Shown here: in pieces, positions 14,757 through 26,500 of the stretch
Numbering within the stretch: position 1 is the stretch's first letter
How the letters are laid out: the number at the start of each line of letters is the position of its first letter
Origin: Chrysomallon squamiferum
Lineage: Eukaryota > Mollusca > Gastropoda > Neomphalida > Peltospiridae
Length of the DNA stretch: 64,000 bases
Direction of reading: 5' to 3'
Assembly: GCA_012295275.1 (NCBI GenBank)
Contig: CM022669.1
Location: 17,663,672 to 17,727,671, forward strand
Translations under genes and position numbers: made by a program
The notes under the pieces: generated by a model
Told to the model about the DNA's origin: nothing
Seen by the model: the letters and a program-made list of their open reading frames with translations, nothing else
The model's database searches: none

Positions 14757-14789
14757 GCGCGCGCGCGCGCGCGCGTGTGTGTGTGTGTG
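14757..14789. repeat. (GC)n(GT)n alternating purine-pyrimidine tract
   Basis: Nine GC dinucleotides run directly into seven GT dinucleotides, 33 bases of perfect purine-pyrimidine alternation. CpG repeats are rare in this A+T-rich DNA. The pattern is a classical Z-DNA-prone sequence. Confidence 0.97.
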
Positions 14790-15586
14790 AATGTTATATT
14801 TATTTATTTTTTGAATATTTCTTTCCATTTATAAAATGTCATCACAAAAATGAAAACCAAACCTCATTCAAACTTTTAAAAAAAACCTTAAAAATACAGT
14901 TACATTTAGGCCATTTGTACATTTTATTATTTGCATTCCTTTAACTAAATCAGAATAAAAAATAATTTATGTTTGACTTCAACGTGTACTTTTGTCTGCA
15001 TGTTCTGGTTTATATTTATTTGTTTATGTTTTATAATTCAGCCTATTTTGTCAGTATTGTTTAAATGTGTTGTCAGCTGTCACCAAATGGATTGTCTGGT
15101 ATGTTATTGAAGTTGAAAATATGACACATGTTTAAGATATTGCCCATGTTGTAAGAAATCGATGACCGAATGTTTACTTGTAACAGCTGAGGAATTTGCT
15201 TTTATCTTTTCACCTATTACTAGTTATGTGAAGAGAAAAAGTCATTTCATTCATATTTCCATGCATCCATCCATCCATCCATGCATACATACATACATAC
15301 ACAGCAAAGTCATTATGACATTGGCTCTATTTCTTTGAAAGTTACATTATTATTTTACCTTTTATTTATTTATTTATTTATTTTTAATGGTAACTTCTAA
15401 AAGCTGTGGTTGAATCAGAAAACAAAATCCCTCTGTTAGAAATTATTACAATTATTCATCTCTCATATGTTGTTATCATCGATTCTGGTTAGTGAAACAG
15501 CAGTAGAAATACAAAACTAAAAAAAACCAAAAAAAAAACCCCTAAAAATAAAAAATAATAAATAATTAAAAAATTAAATAAAATTT

Positions 15587-15820
15587 AATGTAGACTAATA
15601 GTACCATCATTAATGTACAGTTCGTAATAAACAAGACTTACACTTATGCAGACCCAAATACTCTCACTAATTTACAATGATTTCAATGTAGACTTACAGT
15701 ACCATCATTAATTTACAAAGTTTCTAATGTAGACTTGCACTACTACCATTAATCTACAGTTTGCAATGTAGACTTGGTATACCATCGTTAATTTACGAAG
15801 TGTGTAGTGTAGACTTTGCT
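15587..15820. repeat. Degenerate minisatellite, about 50 bp unit
   Basis: AATGTAGACT(T/A) followed by a variant of TACCATCATTAATTTACA recurs about four to five times with roughly 50-bp spacing and one longer interval. Confidence 0.85.
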
Positions 15821-16029
15821 AGATTGTTTGGATTCTTCTCCTGATTGCTGTTTGCCCTTCTGGTGGCTTCCTGCTCAGCTTGCAAGGCTTGTGTTCTGAT
15901 TACTGAGTCTGAGCATGAAGTGAAAGAAATCAGTGGTTTTGTTTTTCAAATAACATGCTGTAGGTTAACAAGACATGTTATCAGATGTCAAACTCTCTTT
16001 GTGTGCAAAATTTCTATTTTTCTCTTTCT

Positions 16030-16065
<36 letters not shown>

Positions 16066-16735
16066 ATAAAATATTACTGATAAAATATTTCAAGCAAGAA
16101 TCTATTTATTTTGTGTTATGTATTTTCTTTTCTTTTCTTTATTTATTTTTTTTTTATTTTTTTTTTTTTAGTTTTGCATTTTTTCTACTGCTGTTTCAGT
16201 GACCAGAAGCGCTGATAATAACATTTGTATCTGACAGATGAATAATTGAAACAACTGGCATTAAAATAATATCTAATGGAGGGATTTTGTTTTCAGTGTC
16301 TACGTATGTCTTTAAGTATTACCAATATAAATAAATATATAAATAAATAAATAAATAAATAAAATAATGATATAATTCCTTTCGAAGAAAGAGAGTCAAT
16401 GTCATAATGATCTTGCTGTGCAAAAGCATTATTATTATATTAAGTAACAGAGAAGGAAACATTCTGTTAAGCTGTTATTCCACTGGTGTGGTCTTGCAAC
16501 CAATCCAGCGTTAAGTTCAAGTCAACATTTTAATTCAATTAAGCATGTTTATAGATACAAACAAAGAGCTTAAAATGACTGGGCTGGAACCAATAGAAAA
16601 CAGATTTGGGGGATGCTCAGTTTTGAAGTTATCAAAGTATATTCTAAAAAATAAGTAAAATAAAAGATATTCTTTTTGGGTTCAGTTTAACGTGATTGAC
16701 ATGATGCAGATGATTGTGATGCTGATGGAACTATT

Positions 16736-16737
<2 letters not shown>

Positions 16738-16771
<34 letters not shown>
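16738..16771. repeat. (CT)n microsatellite
   Basis: 17 CT/TC dinucleotides. Confidence 0.97.
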
Positions 16772-16775
<4 letters not shown>

Positions 16776-18844
16776 TTCTGCTTTTTAAAATGTCTGGAGA
16801 GAAAAAAAAAACATGCTTGTAAAATTATATCAAAATGCCTCAAAGATCAAATCTGATTCCCATCAGATTTCTCCATTAAATTACATTTTTATTATTAATA
16901 TAAATCTGCATCACAGGTTTTTAAAAAACTAACAGTATAAGATCATATATCCTGTCTTTGGCACCTTTTAATGGGGAGTAACAATCAGGACTTTAAAATC
17001 AGCTTACAGAAATATCCCTTGGCCTTTTCCTTCCTTTCCTTTTGACAGCTGATAATTAGATATTCTGAGTCCTTTTCATTATTTCCTAAAAAGAAAACAG
17101 AAAAAAAAAAAAAATCTGAATATCAGCTTACTCTTTTAACAGCATCAAATATTTATTGATCATAAATTTCATTTTTCATGGTTATTTATTAATATTATTA
17201 TTTTTTTTTTTTTACTTCCCATTCAACTGGCAGCAGTTGCAGCTCTTTCCAAAGCTTTTGCAGGCTTTGTGTAACAAATGTCTGTTTGATTATAGGCAAA
17301 CACGTCCCTTAACTTTGGCTTTTATCAGACATTGTGAGCCGCCGGGCCAGTCAGCTGGGGTGACATATCGATCCAAGGTTGTGCATTTAATATCAGGCGG
17401 GTTTTTATTGTGCCTGGGTCAGCTTACACACCGAACTGATACATTTCAGTGTTATGAATCATGTCGATCAATTAAGAGGTGTGAAACAGAAATCAACATA
17501 TTAATTTGTCACTTTGTTTCTCTTCCTTGTGGCGACACGTGTCACAGTGTGAACATAGTATTGTTATGAATCATTTCATTTCCGCTTGTTTTTTGTATAT
17601 ATATATATATATGCGTGTGTAAATATTCAACACATACATTAAAACACACACACACCCATGTGAATGAATGGATGCATAGGGCATGTGCAAACATAAACAT
17701 GCACTTAAGTAAATACACAAATGAACAAAGACTTAAATATATGTGTGTGAGTGTGTCTGTATCTGTATTTGCACAAGTGCACACACACACTCACACACAT
17801 GCATGCATGAAGACAGAATAATATACTGATGTGTATAATGCTGTTTGCATTCCACATTTAGTTTAATCAGAATGTCAGAACAGAGATGATTAGGGAATTC
17901 CAGTCTAATTACTTTTACACAGTTGTTAGTGAAGTGTTGTGCCAGGACTTATTACCAATTTCCATTTTCCTTGATTACCATGTTTGTCCCTGCTGCTTGT
18001 TATTTCTTACACATATATTAGTGTTATAGATATGTTTGTTTTATAGTGTGAAATAAAACTACTACAACAGCATCAACAACAGCAATAATAATAGTAATAA
18101 ACCAAAATTAATCAAACTATATATATATATTTAAAAAGTACAAATAATAATAGATATGTAATTATGATAACACAACAGCAATAAAATTAATAATAAACCA
18201 AAGATTAATAAAACTATTTTAAAAATAATAATAATAAAAAATAAAAATAAAAAATATAATAATACACAGTTCAGGACTCGAGCAGATGTGCAGAACGTGT
18301 ACATATTCATGACACTTATGTAAGAAGATGTAATTTTACTCTATGCATATTCAGAACATGAAACCCTACCTTTATATATTTACTAAGCACTGGTCAAATT
18401 CACATAGATCAAAGTACAGCATTATAATATACTGTATGCTAAACTATAAGAATGTGTGGTACTCTATACATTCATTTCTTTAAAATATTTTTGCATCATG
18501 GTTTGTCAAAACTTCAGATACCAACCAACACAGAAAAAAAGTAGGCAAAAAATTGACAAAAATTAACAGTATAAAACACAAACTTGATAATTTTTATTAG
18601 TAAATAATCAGTAGTATAAATCAGAACACTCCCTAATATAAAATACATTGTATGCATCAGCTTGCAGTGTATATAAAAAGAAAGAGAAAATGTTATCAAT
18701 TCCTCACAGATGAGAGAATGATGGTTATGATAACTCATGTCTGTGACAGATTATATATGGATTTATTAATACATTCATGAAATTGCAAAGACTTGACTCA
18801 CGTATTCCTTTGACTATAATGGTTACCCGCATCATTCTTGTCAG

Positions 18845-19100
18845 AACTTCATAAATAAGATTAACAGTGTTTCTTGTGAATATGCATTAAAAATTAATAA
18901 GTTTCTGTAAAGAATATGCAAATAAGATTAAGCAGACACCTAATGAATGTGCAAATAAGATTAATGAAGCTCCTAATGAATGTGTACATAAATTTAACCA
19001 GACTCCTAAAGAATATGCAAATATTATTAATGAGGCTAGCTAGTGAATATGCAAATACGGTTAATGATGTTGCTAATGAATATGTAAATGAAGTCGGGTT
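18845..19100. repeat. 33-36 bp tandem repeat containing octamer motifs
   Basis: About seven units with consensus GAATATGCAAATAAGATTAA plus a 14-bp tail like xxxxACxCCTAAT. Exact ATGCAAAT octamers lie at 18916, 19015 and 19049, with one- or two-base variants in the other units. The array ends about 600 bp upstream of the 19693 MAP1 exon. Confidence 0.85.
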
Positions 19101-19692
19101 AATGTGAGGTTTATATATTCAGTCTGTCACTTGTGTCAGAAAGTTAATAAAACAAATGTATTATTATTCATAAGCAGTTAGCTAAATCCACACTCTTGGT
19201 GAAAGTGAATGAATAAATATTAACTGTTACCATGGATTTTCATTAGCCATTCAGTGCAAATAGCTGGAATGGAAAAATATGAAGCATTTATTGTAATTCT
19301 TAAATAAAGTTAACCTCTTCTTCTTCTTTTCTTTTTTTTATAAAGATTATATTTGCAGTCTTTAAATTATTTTTCACCAGATCATTTCATTATTTTTGGA
19401 CCTCCCAAGTTCTTACAGGGACCAGGGATAGTATGTAGATGAATTTTGTTTTCCCCTCTGTGTGTCAATACTGTGGTGGTAGCCCTGGTTCACTGGAGTT
19501 ACTACAACAGAATATCTGATGTGTCGTAATATATTTTCACAGTCTAGAAAAACACCTGAATATCATTTAACTTTTACCATAATTCAATTTTTACCATCAA
19601 ATGATGACGTCGTTTTAGTAGTGACGAAGTTAGTATTATTATTATTATTATTATTATGTTTTTAATACTAAATTTGTGTTTGTATCTTTCAG

Positions 19693-19791
19693 GATTCCAA
19701 TGCTGGGATGAAGAAGTGACAGGAATTGACATCAATGATGAACTGTCTCAGATTGCTAACAGGGCCGCACTTGGAAGTGAGGGACCCAATG
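19693..19791 (+). CDS. MAP1B: MAP1 internal coding exon (N-terminal domain)
   Basis: This 99-nt exon is bounded by a tttcag acceptor (19687-19692) and a GTGAGT donor at 19792. It begins with two bases completing a codon (xGA), reads FQCWDEEVTGIDINDELSQ and continues to SEGPN, ending in phase 1. The segment matches the part of the MAP1 N-terminal domain that precedes the large terminal exon in the family (RSWDVDLTSCNLDEQL in vertebrate MAP1B). The phase joins exactly to 27883, giving Gly-Glu-Arg. It has no start codon, so at least one upstream exon is missing. Confidence 0.9.
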
Positions 19792-20098
19792 GTGAGTTTT
19801 ATTATCATCACTTTCAAACAGTATAAACCTCTTTTTTTTTTTTTTAAATGGTAGAAAAATATATTCTTTATCATGTATCATAAAATAAATTCAAAATTGT
19901 GCAAGCTTGATGTTTTATGTCAGTTAATATACACCAATAGCAGCAATAAGAAAACAAATTTAATAAGTTAAAAATAAAATTTAAAAAAAATGGAATAAAA
20001 AAACCTAAGAAATTTGTTACAAACTTTCAAAAATCACTTTCAGATTGTAAAGTTTTGACATTTTTTACCATTTATAAACATTAAAAACAGCAACAACA

Positions 20099-20150
<52 letters not shown>

Positions 20151-20516
20151 CGTTAAAAAGATATTTATTATACATCATATCATATAATTTTAATTTTCTC
20201 CAGCTGTAAACATTAACAACTATAACAAAATTTAATATTAAAAAACCCCAAAAACAAAAAACAAAAACTTTTCACTGTTTTCTAGTTTCATCTGTGATAG
20301 GAAAATAACCAAAAACAAACATAAGTGAACATAAAATAAAGATCTTTCAGTTAGTTTAAACATTAAGAAGATTTTAAATATATTTTTATCAGCAATATTA
20401 CTTAGCATTTATATATGGCTAAGATAATGTCTACAATTATAATTTAAAAAATTATAGACATTTATGGGAAAATTCAACTATAAACATTTTTGCAAAAATT
20501 ATTAATAATAATAAAC

Positions 20517-20555
<39 letters not shown>

Positions 20556-23500
20556 ATTTGTAAAGCATGTCGTATTTAATTATTTATCAGGATTTTTTTA
20601 ATCATTCTGTTTTATCAGTCCATGAGAAATATATTGATTTAAAAATGATTGTAGCTGGTGAAAATTAAAATGCTGAATCATTCGTTAATCATAATTAAAA
20701 AGTTGAAAACAACAGCATTTTCAGGTTAAATTTATTTAGGTCTATAAAACAAGGGAACTAGTGATGGGTCCTCTACAACATTTTAGTAACATGTTATTTT
20801 CTTTGAAAGGTATTTTTATTAGTGTTACGGTCAATTTTGTGCATTTTTATTATTGTCAAGATCATATTTGTGTGTCATAAGAGCCATTTTTAACTATTAT
20901 TTCAATAAATATGAATCATTTCCATTAGACATTATTTTTTTATGTAAGCATCCTTCATTGCAAATTCAATACAAAGTGATATTTAATGAGTAAAATGAAC
21001 TCATCACCTGGTTCAGACTGAATAACACATCTTGTATAATAATAGCAAAATCAATAACAATAATAATAATAAATAAATACATAATACATTTTTTTCCCTC
21101 TAGGAATAGTGAATAATTGCATGCTTCTTTTTCTACATATAGAAATATTTTTGTTAAAACTGATCATTTGTTAGTCAGTTTGTTATTTATAATAATAATG
21201 GAAGTATTATATATATATATATAAAAAATTATAGTTTAATAATTAATAATGATCATACTCAGCAGCTGGTATTTTTCTCATTTCATTTACTGCAGATGAA
21301 AACAAACATAAACTAAAACTGATCATCATTGTACCATTAGACTTTTTTTTTTTTTTTTTTTTTCTCTCAAAATTTTATGGTGTACAGCTTGTAGTAAATT
21401 TATGAAACATTTACATGTAGAGCTTTTATTATTTGAAAACAATGTGATTAACATATGGGGAAAAAACACCTACCAAGACCTGCAATGTGGATTTGGTGGG
21501 TTCCCTCTGGGTTTTCCATCCCAATTAGCTATGATAACAACAGCTGCTAAACATACAGTTTATCTAACAAGCATTTTCTGTATCTTTCTTTTTTTCTTTT
21601 TTAAAGTTAACTAAGGTATACGGTGATTCCTACAGTCTATTGCCTGTTATTCCTTCAGTTTATTACAAGTCTTTCTGACAAAATCCCCTGAGAGATAAAA
21701 ATAATTAAACTTGAACCAACAAGAAATTGTCTTATTTAGTTATTAGCAGTTAAAGCCACGACACAGACCTCCCACACCTGTACGAAACAAGACAATGAAA
21801 AATCTGAAGTGGACATAAAATATTATTTGTAATTATTTTCAAAGAGAAGTGCAAATCGCATCTTTAATGGATCACTCACTGGAGATGTTTCCAGCAAATC
21901 TCTGTAGAGTATATGACCTTCCCATTATTGTAATAAGTGTTGATGTACGTATGCTTTTACTAGAGGTCTCTTTTGAACCAAACATGCATTAATAATCTGT
22001 TTACATGTTTGTAAAAGACCATGACATTGCGTTATATATTCTTACTGAAGTAGAATAATCAACAAAATTATTTATAAATCAATTATGATACACAGTAGTA
22101 TTCCAAACATTCATGAATTAATTCTGATGGGATGTCATTCTATGGATAAAGATCTTTTCAAACATATTTTGTTAATTCTGGTTCACTCATAAACTATCAC
22201 ATTTTGAATAATCAGATATGTTATTACAATTAATCATCAATTAATTCCAATGCAGTTATTGTATATAATTTTTTGAACATTTGAAATATATATATATATA
22301 TGTTCTGATTGCTTTAACTTCAGTGACAAATAAAGATAAATACATTTGAGTAAACCATCATAGAAATATGTATTAAAAAAACCTCACTAAAATAATAACA
22401 AGAAAGGAACTGATACCACCACCAACAACAACAACAACCAATAATAATAATAATAATAATAAACAGTAATTAAAAATGAAGTAATAAATAATACTATAAA
22501 TAGACAGACAGATTGATAGAAAGGTAGATTGGATGGATGGATGGATAGATAAAAACAATTTATCTATAATACATAAATGCCTTGTAGCAAATCATCAGTT
22601 GGCTGTGCTTGGTAGACTAATAAATACACTTCGGCTGTCTCAAGTTATAAGTGTCCATGGTCATCTGGTCAGCAATAAATAACCAAAAAGCAAACACATA
22701 CTTGAAAATGTAATGAAACATTTTTTTTTTTTTCCATCTGATAGGATTTTAGCCCTTCTTTCAGATCAAAAGAATGGCAGTGCCTGAGTTTGGTTTTAAA
22801 AAAAAAAAAAATAGATCACAGAAATAACATTTCTCAGGAAACTTAACAAGTCAGAAATTATTTAGTCTAAAGTCTAGACTTTGAAATACTAAAAGAAAAT
22901 TTAATAACCTTTAAAGTTGTTTGGATCTAAGTCATGAATGTATAGTTTGGAGAATTTTTTTTTTTAATTAGAAAGTTAAAAATAAGATATTTAGTGTTTA
23001 TTTTGAATACATTCTTAATTATTAAAAAATAATAATTTAATTAAAACAATAGAGCACTTTTACAGTTACAAAGTTATTTAGAAAAACGTAAACAGCACAG
23101 ACATAAGTATTTTAAATACATTGTTTAATATTATTTTCTTAATCGGTAGAATAAAAACAGTCATAAAGTTATTTAGAAAACAATAACAAAGATTAGGACA
23201 TTGGTATTTTAAGATTATTTTCTTAATTCAGCAGAAAAAAACCCAGCTGAAAGTTATTTAGAAAACAACATTACAGACATCAGTATTTTAAAGAAATTAT
23301 TTAAATTATTTTCTTAATTCAGTAACATGTATTCTAAATCAAAAAATTTCTCAAATAAAAAACTAAATGCTCCTTAAATGAACACAAAACATGTTTCCAT
23401 TTTAATGATGGTAATAAATAAATCATTTAAGATATTTGTGTTGGATCGTTATTGATATTATATCCAGTTTTCATTACTTTTAATATTCTAAAAGAGAGAC

Positions 23501-26500
23501 TTTAAAAAATAAAAAATTAAACTCTTGGAAAGCTTTGAGCTTAAAATTAAGGAGTAAGACAGAATTCTAATAATATTTGGCATGAGTAAGGCATTTTAAA
23601 TAATCTTGAATCTGTTAAGAAATTGGTTTTTAAAGTACAGCTATAAGTTTAAATAATTTTCTTTTCTAAGTGTAGTGTGCACTCAGTCAGACTGTTAAAA
23701 TAATCTTTAAGATTCTTCAGTTAACAAATAATTTAATTATATACTGCAACTGTGTTTTGGACAACATACAGTTTGGTGATAAATGTGATTGTCTGATATA
23801 TGTTAAGTCAGTTTCCTTCATATGCATTTCCTATTCCAAAGTGTATGCTATAATTGGTGTCTGTTCAACTGTTTTGCTTTCCTGTTTTGTTTTTTTTTTT
23901 TTTTTTTTTTTAATTTAATTTTAATTTTGAAGGCAAAATTACTGGACTGCAATATCATAAGCAAATTGAAAAGAAGACCCTAATATGTATCTTGATTTTA
24001 GAATTGTTTTTCGTGTGTGTGTAAAATTTGCATTAGTTCATTTTTTTTTTTTTTTTTTGGATTCATATGTGAATTAGTTTTAATTGCATTCATTAATTAA
24101 ACAAATGTATCCCATTTTCATATGCAGCAAGCAAGGGTGGTAAGTTGGTTACACCTGTATCTCTAGACGTAGTCCTGTGTTTTGGTATTAATGTTGAATA
24201 ATTTCTGATGACGATAAATCAGTTCACTTACTTAAAACTGAAAGAGTGTTGTGTGAACATGTGTACTTACATAAATCTATGTACATTTTTGTCAGCCTTC
24301 ATTCCAATGTTGTTTCATGTAAAACATAATGTGCTTTAAAATGAAAAAGAAATGTAACATAGTATTAATTGTATAAAAGAAGATATATTTTCGGTTTATT
24401 AATATACAAGATTTTTTAAATTTAATTAAATGGACAGTGAAATACATTTTGTTACATTTCTTTTTCTCTTTGCCTGTGAGTTTATTTCAATAATAATCAT
24501 GAAGTGTGTTGTTTTTTAATGTATTTGTTGTATGCTTGACAAATCATTTTCCAACTCATCTGTTGTTATCATTATTATGATCAGCAATATTAGCAGTATC
24601 CTTATTATAAAACACCCATCCACCCTGTTGTTCTGAAATGTCCCCTCTCACACACAAAAAACAAAATATATACATATAAACATAAATCCCAAATTGCATT
24701 CCAACAAAAATAACTGTTGGTGGATATCAAAGACACTTTTATATTTTAGTGTCTTGTTTATGTCCTATACAAATGAGTTGTATTTGAAGATATAAATTCT
24801 TACAATTCATGTGTAAGGATGTGTATCCTGGGTCACTAAAGGTATAGTATACGTATATTGTTGCTGCTGCTGAATAGGACAGTGACAAATCTGTGCTTTC
24901 ATTATCATTTTCTCTCCATAAATTGTAAGAGTGTATCAGAATTTGACAGCATTCACACACATTCACTCATGAAGACCATTGTTAATCATTCAGCATTCAT
25001 GAACTAAAGGATAAAGTCGTATTTTTAAGAGTTAGTTATAGACAACAACTGACTGTCAGAATTCAGAATATTCTTGCATATAGATCTCTATAAACATTGA
25101 TATGTGTTCTGTATTATCTTCCATCAACCTTTATCATGATTCAGGAAGCACTTTTGTTACAGTTAATTCATAAATTACAGTTTTGTTTATCATGACTAAG
25201 AGGATGTTTTTCACATAAACAATCCAGTATTGTAAACAGTGATTAAATTCTTTTATTATCGTACAGGAGACATTTTTTACACAATTTGATATCATAACTA
25301 AAATTATCTTACAATCTGATATATTAATTATAATTTCCTTTTGTCATAACGTATCATGGAAGTAATCCACTTACATACATAGCCCTTCTTAATTTTCACT
25401 TGATTTTTAATTTAATATATATACAGCTGCCATCTTTACCTACCTGTATTTACCTGTCTTTTTTTTGGGGGTGTATTCATGTGAAACTGACAGTTATGTA
25501 TATAAACCTTTTGGGTACATGCTTAACAGGTTAAACAAGGAGCTCGCATTATTTTCATCCAACATTTTGATTTTAATTCATTTGATTTAGTGACTTTTTC
25601 AAAGAGCTAGGTGTGAATTATTTGATAAGTCAGATCATAAACAAAGCTGATAATGCCAAAAGCAGAATACAAAATGTTTACAAATGGTGGAAGAGAGATA
25701 TGAAAAAGAATTTAATAGCAGTTTATATTAGATTGCTGGTGTGAAAAGGTCTCATATATCATGATAAAAATAAAAACAAATAGTAAAAGGTAACTGTAGT
25801 TATAATATCAGAAAGGTATTTGTCTTCCCTCATCATTATACTGAGAGAAGAAAAAAAGACATTGAAATTTATTATATCAGATTGTTTTATGAGAAAGGCC
25901 TCATGCATAATGAATGTATTTGTGGATATGGTACCAAACTGTATGTGAAAAATGCCTTCTGTATCATTTATTGTAATTTATTGATAGTTTAAAATGTTAG
26001 ATCATGCTAAAAGAAATTGTATTTTATCTCCAATTGTATCAAAAATATGTTCTGTTTCATAATAAAAAATTATAAAGGAATAATATAGCATATACATCAA
26101 TATGTAAAAAATTTGTTTCCATCTAATATGCATAATATATAAAATACTGATAAGAATTGAGATTTTCCATCCTGAGATTGCATCAGATTTGTCTTTTTCT
26201 TATTCATTTGTGTTTTTTTTGGCTTGTCTGAGCTGAAGCCTAATATATTTTGATACATATCTTATTAGGTTTCTTGCATTTCTTTAGTTACAGCATAGTT
26301 TGCTGTCAATTTTTACCAAACATTCACTGAATCAACAAGATCATTATGATAATTTTCTTTTGTACTATAATTATTATTTCAAAATAATTTCAGAGCATAT
26401 TCATAAGTATGCACAGATAAATTACATGCATAAACACTTATTCCCAATTATATAATGCATATATTTAAACAGGGCATTAATTTTAAACTTTTATTTCTTT

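Noticed and set aside
17156-17569. 137-codon frame as a gene
   Set aside because: No domain, no start context, no splice-linked partner. Kept as a possible non-coding element because its base composition differs from the flanks.
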